Below, in pieces: positions 25,953 to 34,761 of a stretch of DNA of 64,000 nt. Origin of the DNA: Acinetobacter pseudolwoffii (lineage in GTDB: Bacteria; Pseudomonadota; Gammaproteobacteria; Pseudomonadales; Moraxellaceae); contig NZ_PHRG01000005.1 in NCBI RefSeq assembly GCF_002803605.1, forward strand, positions 1-64,000, written 5' to 3'. Both the position numbers and the translations under genes were made by a program. The notes below the pieces were generated by a model that saw nothing but the letters and a program-made list of their open reading frames with translations, searched no databases and was not told where the DNA came from. Position 1 is the stretch's first letter, and each line of letters starts with the position of its first letter.

Positions 25953-27425
25953 ATGCAGCAACAAGTTTACCATAGCCCTGTTTATCATAGCCAAAGTATT
26001 CAAGCATGGGAGCAGCGTTGGTTTCAGCAGCAAAATAGTTCCTATGGTTTGATGCAGCAGGTGGCTTGGTCAGTCACACAGCGTCTGAGTGTGCTATTTA
26101 AAGAAAAAAATATACAGAAAATAGCGGTGTGTTGTGGTCAGGGCAATAATGCTGGTGATGGTTATCTGATTGCAAAATATTTAAAACAGGCCGGTTTCGA
26201 TGTAGATATTTATGCGGCTGAAAAAGGTCAATCAGTGGACTTGGCCAAAGCTTGGCAAGAAGCGCTGGATGCTGGATTGGAAGTAGGGCCGCATTTTCAG
26301 TTTAAGCATGAATATGACGCTTATATCGATGCCTTATTTGGCATTGGTTTAAATCGTGAGCTGGATGCGAACTGGCAATCCATCATCCAATTGATCAATG
26401 ACCAGAAAGGTCTCAAAATCGCGGTTGATATACCGAGTGGACTGCATGCCAATACCGGTCAGCCTTTGCCTATTGCGGTTAAAGCGGATTTTACGTATAC
26501 GGTTTTGGGCTTAAAGGCAGGACTGTTTACCGGACAAGCTAAGGAATATGCCGCTAAGGTTGAACTGATTTCTGCCATTCCAGTTGATGCCGAACTGCAA
26601 CCAGTTGCCAAACTTTCCTCACAGCAGATTAAATTACCGAAACGTGAAGCCTTTGGTCATAAAGGCAGTTATGGTCATGTGCTGGTGGTGGGGGGGCATG
26701 CTGAAATGGGCGGAGCAGTGATTATGGCAGCAGAAGCGGCATTTGCTGCCGGAGCAGGTAAGGTCACCATTGTCTGTGATGCGAAACACCATACCGCCAT
26801 TTTGTCTCGTGCGCCGAATATTATGCTGCGTGATATTAATGCTCTCAACATAGAGCAGCGCACAGCCTTAATTCAGCAGGTCGATGCAGTCTGTTTTGGT
26901 ATGGGCTTGGGACGTGATCAATGGGCAAAAGAGCAATATCAGGCATGGTTTGATTTAATTCGAAATTCAGACTTAGACATTGTTTTAGATGCAGATGCAT
27001 TGTGGTTTTTAGCCAAACAGCCGCAACAATTAAATTCTAAAACTTACACTACACCGCATCCGGGTGAAGCGGCAACTTTACTTGATTGTAAAACCTTGGA
27101 CATTGAAACAGATCGGATTCAAGCGATTCATGCCTTAAGGCAGAAGTATGGCGGGCAATGGGTGCTAAAAGGTTCAGGCAGTCTGATTCTGGAACAACAG
27201 CTATATATTTGCACTGCCGGGAATGCGGGTATGGGAACAGGCGGCATGGGGGATGTGCTGGCCGGGATGATTGCCAGTCTAAAGGCACAATTTGCTCAAT
27301 CGATTCATTTGCATGAAATTGTGACGCTGCATGCACTGGCAGGGGATGAACTGGCCAAAAACGGCGAACGTGGTTTGCAGGCGCAGGACATGAAACATGC
27401 AATTTATCAGGTGGTGAATCGCTAA
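25953..27425 (+). CDS. nnr: Bifunctional NAD(P)H-hydrate epimerase / dehydratase
   Basis: This repairs damaged NADH/NADPH hydrates. In the 490 residues the N-terminal YjeF_N epimerase domain (about 1-215) has CGQGNNAGDGYLIAKYL and DALFGIGLNREL. The C-terminal ADP-dependent dehydratase domain (about 230-490) has GSYGHVLVVGGHAEMGGA and the NAGMGTGGMGDVLAG site. It is divergent from queG by 23 bp and followed after 10 bp by the dead acylphosphatase gene. Confidence 0.94.
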   Translation: MQQQVYHSPVYHSQSIQAWEQRWFQQQNSSYGLMQQVAWSVTQRLSVLFKEKNIQKIAVCCGQGNNAGDGYLIAKYLKQAGFDVDIYAAEKGQSVDLAKAWQEALDAGLEVGPHFQFKHEYDAYIDALFGIGLNRELDANWQSIIQLINDQKGLKIAVDIPSGLHANTGQPLPIAVKADFTYTVLGLKAGLFTGQAKEYAAKVELISAIPVDAELQPVAKLSSQQIKLPKREAFGHKGSYGHVLVVGGHAEMGGAVIMAAEAAFAAGAGKVTIVCDAKHHTAILSRAPNIMLRDINALNIEQRTALIQQVDAVCFGMGLGRDQWAKEQYQAWFDLIRNSDLDIVLDADALWFLAKQPQQLNSKTYTTPHPGEAATLLDCKTLDIETDRIQAIHALRQKYGGQWVLKGSGSLILEQQLYICTAGNAGMGTGGMGDVLAGMIASLKAQFAQSIHLHEIVTLHALAGDELAKNGERGLQAQDMKHAIYQVVNR

Positions 27426-27435
27426 GGAGAATAGT

Positions 27436-27709
27436 GTGCCAGTCATCAAAATGAATATTTCAGGCCAAGTGCAAGGTGTGGGTTAGCGCTACTGGTTTGC
27501 TGAGCAGGCTGTGGCACTCGATTTAAAAGGCTAGGTGAAAAATTTAAGTAGTGGCGAAGTGGAGGCTGTTATTGTTGGCGCAGATTCACCGCTTCAGGAA
27601 ATGATTGCACGAAGTTGGCAAAGGGCCTGCTTCTGCAATCGGACAAGCAATTATTCCAGAGCATCTGCAATCCGACTTAGGTATTCAAGGCTTTAAAATA
27701 CTGCGCTAA
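27436..27709 (+). pseudogene. acyP: Acylphosphatase gene, inactivated
   Basis: The frame reads MPVIKMNISGQVQGVG-stop-RYWFAEQAVALDLKG-stop-VKNLSSGEVEAVIVG. Both stops are TAG, at the usual Tyr/Phe of GVxYR and the usual Trp of GWVKN. After MIARSW a frameshift is needed to reach KGPASAI...LGIQGFKILR and the TAA. The fold signature GQVQGVG and SSGEVEAV is unmistakable for acylphosphatase. Three independent lesions mean no functional enzyme. GTG at 27436 has AAGGAG upstream. Confidence 0.88.
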
Positions 27710-27712
27710 ACA

Positions 27713-28258
27713 TTAACGACGACGGCTGCTGACCCGACTGCGGCCACGTGCCATGCCGCCCAAAGCATTGAGTACCGCCATTTTACTCATACTACCTGAG
27801 GCATGTGCATGACAAATGGCAGCCGCCAGTGCATCGGCGGCATCCTGTTGCGGTTTGATGCTGAGTTTTAAAATATTCATCACCATCATCTGTACCTGCT
27901 CTTTATCAGCAGCGCCATAACCCACTACAGACTGCTTGATCTGGCGCGCCGTATATTCAGCAACTTTTAAATCCAGATTGACCAGCGCGGCAACAGCAGC
28001 ACCACGGGCCTGACCCAGTTTCAAGGCAGAATCCGGATTTTGTGCCATAAAGACCTGTTCTACTGCGGCTTCTGTTGGGCCATAAAATTTTACAATCCGC
28101 TCTACACCGGCAAAAATTCGTTTTAAACGTTCAGGCATTTCCGTGGTTTCGGTGCGGATCGTACCGGCATCGACAAAAGTCAGTTTGGAGCCGTCTTTTT
28201 CGATAATTCCGTAACCAGTTAAACGAGAACCGGGGTCAATCCCAATAATTAATGACAT
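27713..28258 (-). CDS. ruvC: Holliday junction resolvase RuvC
   Basis: RuvC is the endonuclease that cuts four-way DNA junctions with RuvAB during recombination repair. In the 181 residues the four acidic catalytic residues are recognisable: D7 (GIDPGS), E in [14 protein letters not shown], and two D in [15 protein letters not shown] basic tail [11 protein letters not shown] closes the protein. It stands apart from ruvAB. The stop lies 3 bp from the end of the acyP remnant on the other strand. Confidence 0.96.
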   Translation of the reverse strand: MSLIIGIDPGSRLTGYGIIEKDGSKLTFVDAGTIRTETTEMPERLKRIFAGVERIVKFYGPTEAAVEQVFMAQNPDSALKLGQARGAAVAALVNLDLKVAEYTARQIKQSVVGYGAADKEQVQMMVMNILKLSIKPQQDAADALAAAICHAHASGSMSKMAVLNALGGMARGRSRVSSRRR

Positions 28259-28383
28259 GCCTGCACTTTAAAAATAGAATAATGCCCATATTGTTACATA
28301 AGCGTATCAAAAAAGCTTGATCCTGATGAAGCAGTTGATTACATCATCCTATTATTTATTTTACTGAGATTAGATTAATTTTC

Positions 28384-28950
28384 ATGAAATTATTTCTTAT
28401 TATCCTTGCAGGCTTAATCCTAGAAGTATTTGTCTGGATTGGCGTGGGTGACCTCGTCGGGAGCATGTGGTACGTATTTTTCTGGTTTGTGGCTGCATTT
28501 TTTATTGGTATGAACCTGATCCGTAAATATTCGGCCGGTGTGATGCCACAGATGCAGCAAATGCAAATGGGGCAGATGAATGCAGATCCTGCATTAACAG
28601 GAAATTTACCTAAAATTTTAGCAGGCTTCTTCCTGCTTCTTCCTGGCTTAATTAGCGATGTACTGGCGGTATTAATGCTGATTCCAGCCGTGCAGCAGGT
28701 ATTTAAAGCTGCCATGATGAAGGCGATGATGAAACGTCAGCAGGCCATGATGGAAAAAATGATGGGTGGCATGATGGGCGATATGGGGGGTGCGCAAGGC
28801 CAGAACCCCTTTGCCGAGATGATGCGTCAAATGCAGGATATGCAAAACCAGCAAGCAGGTCGTGGTGATTCAACCATCATTGATGGTGAAGCGCGTGAAG
28901 TGAAGCCTGAAGCGAAAAAAATTGAAATGAAAGATATCAATCCAAAATAA
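28384..28950 (+). CDS. fxsA: FxsA-family inner-membrane protein with Met-rich tail
   Basis: 188 residues. Two N-terminal membrane helices (about 1-44) and a third/fourth at about 77-104 (LAGFFLLLPGLISDVLAVLMLIP) match FxsA, known in E. coli for relieving phage T7 exclusion by F plasmid PifA. The cytoplasmic tail is unusual: 15 methionines in residues 111-153 (MMKAMMKRQQAMMEKMMGGM), plus 5 in residues 54-65. The tail is longer than in E. coli. A terminator follows at 28986. Cellular role in Acinetobacter is not known. Confidence 0.85.
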   Translation: MKLFLIILAGLILEVFVWIGVGDLVGSMWYVFFWFVAAFFIGMNLIRKYSAGVMPQMQQMQMGQMNADPALTGNLPKILAGFFLLLPGLISDVLAVLMLIPAVQQVFKAAMMKAMMKRQQAMMEKMMGGMMGDMGGAQGQNPFAEMMRQMQDMQNQQAGRGDSTIIDGEAREVKPEAKKIEMKDINPK

Positions 28951-28985
28951 GATATCCATCTGCAAAGTTCAAAAGGTTATATTTA

Positions 28986-29013
28986 AGCCGAATCTGATGA
29001 TTCGGTTTTTTAT
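28986..29013 (+). terminator. Rho-independent terminator after fxsA
   Basis: Stem CCGAATC / GATTCGG (28988-28994 and 28999-29005), loop TGAT, then six T. Confidence 0.8.
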
Positions 29014-29076
29014 TGGAATATTCTCATTAGTTTGAACAAACGTTATAATCATTTTTTATAATTTAACGCTATTTTA

Positions 29077-29715
29077 ATGTCTCTGCTTTTTACCATCTGC
29101 CTTCTGCATTTTGTTGCTCAACTAAGTCCTGGCCCTGATATTCTACTGATCGCCAAAAGTGCTGCATCTACCACACGCCAAAATGCCCTGAAAATTATTG
29201 CAGGTATTTCGGCCGGTATTGTCGTGTGGGTGGTACTGACACTGGCCGGATTTACCGTTTTAATCGAGCAGTTTCCATGGGTCCAGCAGGTCTTGATGCT
29301 GCTCGGTGGAATATTCCTGGCAAAAATGGGCTGGGCAATGCTCAAGGGTGGTGTGCACAGTTTTAAGAATAAACATCAGCCCGAAGATGATTCCAATGAA
29401 CTGGCACAACCCAAAAATTACTTTATGTTGGGTCTATGGACCAACCTCTCTAATCCTAAAACGCTGATCTATTTTAGCAGCGTATTTTCACTGGCACTGA
29501 GTTCGTCAGCCTCGGAATATCTGAAAGCACAACTCGCGGTGATTATTCCCTTGCAGACTTTTATCACTTTCGCTTTACTCATGTTGCTGATTTCACAGCC
29601 GAAAATTAAAGCTCTGTATCAGCGTTCAGGGAGTTATATTGATATCGTTTCAGGCGGGCTATTTTTACTCTTTGCGTTATGGTTATGGTATGACGCGCTT
29701 ATTTTGATGAATTAA
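29077..29715 (+). CDS. LysE/RhtB-family amino-acid exporter
   Basis: 212 residues with about six membrane helices. The family opening HFVAQLSPGPDILLIAKSA includes the conserved SPGPD, and later NLSNPKTLIYFSSVF is seen. Proteins of this family export lysine, threonine, homoserine lactone or related amino acids through the inner membrane. The substrate cannot be told from the sequence. The end overlaps the convergent small gene at 29699 by 17 bp. No strong ribosome site is seen before the ATG. Confidence 0.85.
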   Translation: MSLLFTICLLHFVAQLSPGPDILLIAKSAASTTRQNALKIIAGISAGIVVWVVLTLAGFTVLIEQFPWVQQVLMLLGGIFLAKMGWAMLKGGVHSFKNKHQPEDDSNELAQPKNYFMLGLWTNLSNPKTLIYFSSVFSLALSSSASEYLKAQLAVIIPLQTFITFALLMLLISQPKIKALYQRSGSYIDIVSGGLFLLFALWLWYDALILMN

Positions 29716-29899
29716 CTGGATGATCATCCAAAGTGGATTCGGTGGATATAAGTGAAGAAGACACTAAATTTTCTTGTGTTTTAACCGCTGTTTGATAGCG
29801 ATTGGGTCTTAAGCTGGTTTCGGTATTTTCAGAACCCTGATAGCTGCGGCTACGGTTGGCACGCTCGCGTAATCCACCTTTTTTAATTAACTGAACCAT
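29699..29899 (-). CDS. Small hypothetical protein
   Basis: 66 residues beginning MVQLIKKGGLRERANRSRSY, basic in the first half and Ser/Thr-rich and acidic at the end, with no membrane segment. The ATG at 29899 has GAGAG 7-8 bases upstream; a longer frame up to 29938 has none. I do not recognise a family. The basic, Arg/Ser-rich composition would fit an unstructured regulatory or nucleic-acid-binding protein, but that is a guess. Confidence 0.5.
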   Translation of the reverse strand: MVQLIKKGGLRERANRSRSYQGSENTETSLRPNRYQTAVKTQENLVSSSLISTESTLDDHPVNSSK

Positions 29900-29993
29900 T
29901 GCATATCTCTCATTCCAAGAATTGCTATTGTAAATCAAATCTGGCAGCTATGAAGCTGTTTTTCTGCATAGCGATACTGGTATTAAAACACCA

Positions 29994-30024
29994 TAAAAAA
30001 AGACCTGTTTTTCGGAACAGGTCT
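29994..30024 (-). terminator. Terminator of the zinc-ribbon gene
   Basis: On the minus strand AGACCTGTT - CCGAAA - AACAGGTCT is followed by TTTTTTT. It lies 22 bp after the stop of the gene at 30046-30294. Confidence 0.8.
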
Positions 30025-30045
30025 CTCAATCAGAGCTGAATAAAA

Positions 30046-30294
30046 TTAACGAAGGCCTTTATTTTCTTCTTGTAAAACATCGAGTATAGAGTGTTGTACG
30101 GGAACTTCTTGTTGTTGTGATTGCACATAGACGTGCACCACTTTAAATACGATCGCTGTAGCAAGACAGGCCACTAGACACAAAATCCAGAAGCCAAAAG
30201 GACTGCGAATATGATGCGAACCGCAATCTGGACATGATTTTTCTGTAGATTCCACTACTTTTTCGCAGCAGGCACATTGATATTGGTAGTGCAT
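30046..30294 (-). CDS. Zinc-ribbon membrane protein, unknown function
   Basis: 82 residues. The N-terminal zinc ribbon has two CxxC pairs (YQCACCEK and CPDCGSHH, residues about 7-26). One membrane helix follows (FWILCLVACLATAIVFKVVHVYV) and a polar tail comes last. GGGAG lies 7 bases before the ATG and a clear terminator follows, so it is a single-gene unit. I know no function; it resembles small zinc-ribbon proteins annotated only by domain. Confidence 0.65.
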   Translation of the reverse strand: MHYQYQCACCEKVVESTEKSCPDCGSHHIRSPFGFWILCLVACLATAIVFKVVHVYVQSQQQEVPVQHSILDVLQEENKGLR

Positions 30295-30520
30295 TGTTCT
30301 TCTCCCAGGATGTTATCCTTTTTTATTCTTCGATCATGAAAGATGATTTATCACCCTATCATATGAGAGCTTTCACAGGCTTGCAATACGAGATTATCGA
30401 CAGTTACAGACCATCTATACAGAATCAAAATTAATGACATGCTTATGACAAGATTAGCAAGAAGATGAATGGACGCAGTGCTTATAAAATATACTGAATC
30501 TAAACCGGTAGTTATTGAAA

Positions 30521-30550
30521 AATAAAGCCCGCTTCAAGCGGGCTTTATTA
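30521..30550 (-). terminator. Terminator after ahpF
   Basis: A near-perfect palindrome AATAAAGCCCGCTT-c-AAGCGGGCTTTATT lies 16 bp after the ahpF stop. The 30295-30520 gap has no other feature that I can see. Confidence 0.75.
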
Positions 30551-30565
30551 GGGTTTTGTTAAGGA

Positions 30566-32131
30566 TTACTGACCTGAACGGATGATATAATCAAATGCAG
30601 ACAGTGATGCTTTCGCGCCTTCACCTGTGGCAATGATGATCTGCTTATAAGGAACAGTAGTACAGTCACCCGCCGCAAATACACCTTTCACATTGGTCTC
30701 GTTACGCTCATTAATCAGGATCTCGCCACGATTTGAAAGTTCTACCGCTGTTGCTTTTAAGAAATCGGTATTCGGCAACAAACCAATCTGTACGAAGATT
30801 CCTGCAAGTTCAACGGTGTGCTCTTGGTCAGTCGTACGGTCTTTGTATTTCAGTGCAGTCACTTGTGAACCGTCACCCACCACTTCAGTCGACAAAGCAT
30901 TTTTAATCACCGTGGTGTTTGGCAAGCTTGTTAATTTGTCTTGCAATACCTGATCCGCACGCAGTTTGCTATCAAACTCAACCAAAGTCACATGCTCTAC
31001 AATCCCTGCAAGGTCAATCGCAGCTTCTACACCAGAGTTACCCCCACCGATTACCGCAACACGTTTGCCTTTGAACAATGGACCATCACAGTGTGGGCAG
31101 TAGGCCACACCACGGGTTTTGTATTCCTGCTCACCCGGAACGTTCATTTCTCTCCAGCGTGCACCTGTAGACAGGATGACTGTTTTCGATTCCAGTTTGG
31201 CACCATTCTCTAAAGTCACTTCTACCAGACCATTCGTTGTTTCATCTGCACCTTTGATGTTAGAGACACGTTGCAGGTTCATGATGTCAACACCGTATTC
31301 ACGTACATGTGCTTCCATTTCAGCAGCAAACTTGGGACCTTGAGTTTTTTGAATCGATGTATAGTTTTCGATGTCCATGGTGTCCATGACCTGACCACCC
31401 ATGCGTTCAGCCACGATACCTGTTTTAATGCCTTTACGTGCAGCATAGATGGCAGAGGTATTGCCCGCAGGGCCACCACCAATCACCAGTACATCAAAGG
31501 CATCTTTAGCATTGAGCTTTTCAGCCTCTTTTGCTGCAGAGTTGGTGTCCAGTTTTGCCACGATTTCTTCCAAAGTCATACGACCTTGACCGATATGCTG
31601 GTTGTCCTGGAACACCATCGGCACCGCCATGATTTTGCGTTCTTCCACTTCATCCTGGAAGAATGCCCCATCAATCATGGTGGCTGTTGTGCCCGGGTTG
31701 TAAATTGCAATCAGGTTTAAGGCTTGAACCACATCCGGACAGTTATGGCAGCTGAGTGATACAAATACATCAAAATCAGATTTGATCCCTAAGCCTTTAA
31801 TCGACTCTAAAACTTCAGCAGATACTTTCGGTGCATAACCAGAGCTTTGCAGTAAAGCCAGAATCAGTGAGGTGAATTCATGCCCCATTGGCAGACCTGC
31901 AAAGTAGACCCGTGGCTCTTCACCTGCTTTGGCAATACCAAAGCTTGGAGCACGTTGGTTTGTACCGTCAAAGCGTGCAGTGACTAAATCAGATAATGCA
32001 GCCACTTCCTCAACCAGTTCTTTGATTTTTGCAGATTTGTCGGAATCATTTAAAGTCGCAACCAGTTCAATCGGGCTTTCCAGACGTTCGAGTAGTGTTT
32101 TTAATTGGGCTGAAGTATTTTGGTCTAACAT
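30566..32131 (-). CDS. ahpF: Alkyl hydroperoxide reductase subunit F
   Basis: AhpF is a flavoprotein disulfide reductase that passes electrons from NADH to AhpC for peroxide removal. It has 521 residues. The N-terminal double thioredoxin-like domain contains the redox centre SCHNCPD. The C-terminal FAD/NAD reductase part has [19 protein letters not shown], the CPHCDG active site and [17 protein letters not shown]. The ATG at 32131 has GGAG 9-10 bases upstream; a TTG start five codons earlier is possible. It is not adjacent to ahpC, which lies 1.6 kb away with three genes between. Confidence 0.95.
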   Translation of the reverse strand: MLDQNTSAQLKTLLERLESPIELVATLNDSDKSAKIKELVEEVAALSDLVTARFDGTNQRAPSFGIAKAGEEPRVYFAGLPMGHEFTSLILALLQSSGYAPKVSAEVLESIKGLGIKSDFDVFVSLSCHNCPDVVQALNLIAIYNPGTTATMIDGAFFQDEVEERKIMAVPMVFQDNQHIGQGRMTLEEIVAKLDTNSAAKEAEKLNAKDAFDVLVIGGGPAGNTSAIYAARKGIKTGIVAERMGGQVMDTMDIENYTSIQKTQGPKFAAEMEAHVREYGVDIMNLQRVSNIKGADETTNGLVEVTLENGAKLESKTVILSTGARWREMNVPGEQEYKTRGVAYCPHCDGPLFKGKRVAVIGGGNSGVEAAIDLAGIVEHVTLVEFDSKLRADQVLQDKLTSLPNTTVIKNALSTEVVGDGSQVTALKYKDRTTDQEHTVELAGIFVQIGLLPNTDFLKATAVELSNRGEILINERNETNVKGVFAAGDCTTVPYKQIIIATGEGAKASLSAFDYIIRSGQ

Positions 32132-32365
32132 GGCTAACGTCTCCAAAGGAATAAATATTTATTTGATAAAGCGATATTAGTGCATAAATCAAAATAGGTA
32201 AAACAGTTTGTTTTTATAATATCGATCGGAATTACTAATTTATTGAAAAATGCATCATTAATTTCAGATTTTTATATGGCGTTAGAATAAGAATTTTCAA
32301 GTAATTTAACTTGATATTTGCTTAATTCAGTTAGTATTAGGCATCTATAACAGGAGGGCTGAATC

Positions 32366-32584
32366 ATGGAATTACAGCGCGGAATTTATCAGCATTATAA
32401 AGGGCAGCTTTATCAGGTATTACATGTCGCCACGCACAGTGAAACTGAAGAAAAGCTGGTGGTTTATCAATGTCTCTATGGGGATTATTCGATTTGGGTG
32501 CGCCCTTTAACAATGTTCACTGAAACCATTACCACCAACGATGATCGTGAAGTGGAACGCTTTAAATTAATTCAGGCGCTTTAA
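32366..32584 (+). CDS. DUF1653 family protein
   Basis: 72 residues: RGIYQHYKGQLYQVLHVATHSETEE, then LVVYQCLYGDYSIWVRPLTMF, the signature of DUF1653. A strong CAGGAGGG site lies before the ATG. It is followed after 23 bp by the O-methyltransferase gene, probably one transcription unit. The family is small, soluble and without assigned activity. Confidence 0.8.
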   Translation: MELQRGIYQHYKGQLYQVLHVATHSETEEKLVVYQCLYGDYSIWVRPLTMFTETITTNDDREVERFKLIQAL

Positions 32585-32607
32585 GCTAAAAGGCTCAGGG
32601 AGGGGCT

Positions 32608-33207
32608 ATGCTAAATCCAGATGAATTTGAAAAATTCATGCATGAATTATATGAAAAATTTCATATGCATGATCTCAAGCAGACAGATCGACTGCAACGA
32701 TATCGCAATATAGAACCAGAATCAGGTCGATTTTTATCCACGTTGATTCGTGCCCAGCAAGCCAAAGATATTTTGGAAATTGGTACATCCACAGGCTATT
32801 CGACTTTATGGCTAGCTGAAGCTGCTCAGCATACCCAAGCAGTGATAACCACACTGGAAATAGATAAAGCACGTGTCACTCAAGCGAAACACTATGCAAA
32901 TACATTGGGTTTTGAACATCTTATTGATTTTCAAGTGATGGATGCGCAGCAATATCTAGAAGCTTCACAGCAACAGTTTGATTTTATTTTAATGGATGCT
33001 GAGCGCGATGCCTATCTAGGCTATTGGAAGCATTTGGCTCGATTACTCAAGCCAAAATGTGGGATGCTTGTGGTGGATAATGTCATTTCACATGCAGCAG
33101 AAGTGGAAGAGTTTATTCATCTGATTCAGCAAGATCAGCGTTTTATCATCAGCACTGTACCGATCGGTGCGGGTCTGCTGATGGTCGGATATCGTGAATC
33201 GCATTAG
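32608..33207 (+). CDS. Class I SAM-dependent methyltransferase (O-methyltransferase type)
   Basis: 199 residues. The SAM-binding motif LEIGTSTGYSTLWLAEA (about 53-69) and acidic motif TTLEIDKARV are present, followed by DFILMDAERDAYLGYW and MLVVDNVISHAAEVEEF. The D-N pair and order fit the catechol O-methyltransferase-like group (methyltransferase 3/24). The substrate is unknown. GGGAGGGG precedes the ATG. Confidence 0.82.
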   Translation: MLNPDEFEKFMHELYEKFHMHDLKQTDRLQRYRNIEPESGRFLSTLIRAQQAKDILEIGTSTGYSTLWLAEAAQHTQAVITTLEIDKARVTQAKHYANTLGFEHLIDFQVMDAQQYLEASQQQFDFILMDAERDAYLGYWKHLARLLKPKCGMLVVDNVISHAAEVEEFIHLIQQDQRFIISTVPIGAGLLMVGYRESH

Positions 33208-33209
33208 TT

Positions 33210-33416
33210 TTAATCCATACAGACTTTATTGAAATGTAAATTATATTCAAGATATTTATGTACGAAAGCAGCTTTATCTTCACGTCTGAGCAGGTTGTCA
33301 TAAATAAATTCGGGTACAGGATGATAGAGTTCCGTATGGCCATTACTATAAACGATTTTCAGGTGGCGGCTTGAGGGATTATATTTCCATGAAATCACTG
33401 TAAGCAGTTTTTGCAT
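33210..33416 (-). CDS. KTSC-domain-like small protein
   Basis: 68 residues with the pattern SSRHLKIVYSNGHTELYHPVPEFIYDNLLR, then a helix with KAAFVHKYLEYNLH. This is the layout of KTSC domains (short beta-rich domain, VP..Y). It converges with the methyltransferase gene 2 bp away. No strong ribosome site. Function unknown; KTSC domains occur with nucleic-acid enzymes or alone. Confidence 0.65.
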   Translation of the reverse strand: MQKLLTVISWKYNPSSRHLKIVYSNGHTELYHPVPEFIYDNLLRREDKAAFVHKYLEYNLHFNKVCMD

Positions 33417-33670
33417 ATGCGTTCCTCCACTGAATATTTATTTTCTTATCATTTGAACTTATGCCATGCCGTGCTGTAGATGTATAGCTATATTGTAAGA
33501 ATGGGCAGAGGATTGTAAGAAAATAGCTGCAGCGAGAAATTAAAACTTATTCAGCGCAGTTTGATAGATCGCAAAGAAATAGACGATTCAAGCAATTTCG
33601 GGATAAATACACACACTCAATCTGCGTGTAAACATTACTTCTAAAATAAATAAATCAAATCAAAAGTTAT
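33417..33670. other. Intergenic region without recognisable genes
   Basis: AT-rich DNA between the KTSC-like gene and the ahpC terminator. I see no open frame with a ribosome site. Confidence 0.5.
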
Positions 33671-33701
33671 AAAAAACCACGCTAAAGAGCGTGGTTTTTT
33701 T
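33671..33701 (-). terminator. Terminator after ahpC
   Basis: AAAAAACCACGCT-CTTT-AGCGTGGTTTTTT on the minus strand, a strong stem with T runs on both strands, 24 bp after the ahpC stop. Confidence 0.85.
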
Positions 33702-33724
33702 GAGTCAGTTTAATCTAATTAAAA

Positions 33725-34288
33725 TTAGATTTTACCCACTAGGTCGATTGAAGGAGCAAGAGTTGCATCGCCTTCTTTCCATTTAGCTGGGCAAACTTCG
33801 CCTGGGTGAGCATGTACATACTGAGCTGCTTTAACTTTACGAAGAAGTTCTTGAGCATCACGACCGATACCACCAGCGTTGATTTCAACGATTTGGATTT
33901 TACCTTCTGGATCGATGACGAAAGTACCACGATCAGCAAGGCCGTCAGCTTCGATTAATACGTCAAAGTTTTTAGCAAGCGTCCAGTTTGCATCACCAAC
34001 CATTACATACTGGATTTTTTTGATTTCTTCTGAAGAATCGTGCCAAGCTTTGTGTGTGAAATGTGTGTCAGTAGAAACTGAGTAGATTTCAACGCCTAAT
34101 TTTTGGAATTCAGCGTAGTTGTCAGCAAGGTCACCCAGTTCAGTTGGGCAAACGAAAGTGAAGTCAGCTGGGTAGAAGAATACTACAGACCATTTGCCTT
34201 TAAGGTCAGCTTCAGTTACTTCAATAAATTGGCCATTTTGGAATGCAGTTGCTTTAAATGGTTTAACTTCAGTATTAATTAAGCTCAT
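33725..34288 (-). CDS. ahpC: Alkyl hydroperoxide reductase subunit C (peroxiredoxin)
   Basis: AhpC is a typical 2-Cys peroxiredoxin of 187 residues. The peroxidatic cysteine is in [13 protein letters not shown] and the resolving cysteine is in [13 protein letters not shown]. It reduces organic peroxides and H2O2 and is re-reduced by AhpF (30566). The ATG at 34288 has GGAG 6 bases upstream. A possible -10 TATAAG lies on the minus strand at 34330-34335. No clear OxyR site was recognised by eye. Confidence 0.96.
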   Translation of the reverse strand: MSLINTEVKPFKATAFQNGQFIEVTEADLKGKWSVVFFYPADFTFVCPTELGDLADNYAEFQKLGVEIYSVSTDTHFTHKAWHDSSEEIKKIQYVMVGDANWTLAKNFDVLIEADGLADRGTFVIDPEGKIQIVEINAGGIGRDAQELLRKVKAAQYVHAHPGEVCPAKWKEGDATLAPSIDLVGKI

Positions 34289-34300
34289 CATTGTCTCCAT

Positions 34301-34761
34301 GATTGAGGTTTGTTTTGAATTTCAATTAGCTTATAGAAATTTACTTTATTGGTGAAATGGTATTTTTACATTACAAAAATCGGAAAAACCGAATCATGTA
34401 AAAATTCTCCATTTTCACAAAATAGCTTTGTTCATTGAGCAGCATCAAGATGATGGCTTCATGACAAAATTATCTCTTTTTCCTCGTGCTAACAAACATG
34501 ATGCTGAAACTGAAAAATTCAAGGGCAAATCAGGAAAAAATCCTGTTTTCCTCAAAATACTCTCGATATCAATTTAAAAATTAGGTTTATGCTTAAACTT
34601 AATCATGTGGACAGGTGAGAGTAGCGGGGTAATTTGCTCGATTTACTACGCCGAATTAAGGGAAATGAGACGAGTAAAGCCAATTTGTCCGGCACTTAAC
34701 AGAACTACGACTATCTGAAAGCTAATGAACCAAGTAAAATAAACTTTTCCGGTTTTTTGAT
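34301..34761. other. Intergenic region between ahpC and hrpA
   Basis: This contains the ahpC promoter side (34301-34400) and a GC-richer stretch at 34600-34760. That stretch has two similar segments, CGAGTAAAGCCAATTTGTCCGG and CAAGTAAAATAAACTTTTCCGG (given by their key parts AGTAAA...TTTKTCCGG). A 38-codon frame at 34461-34577 (MTKLSLFPRANKHD) has no ribosome site and is not claimed as a gene. Confidence 0.4.

Noticed and set aside
27436..27709. Amber recoding in acyP
   Set aside because: An additional frameshift is needed to reach the conserved C-terminus, so read-through of the two TAG codons alone could not give a normal enzyme.
34461..34577. 38-codon frame between ahpC and hrpA
   Set aside because: No ribosome site, no recognisable domain; likely chance.
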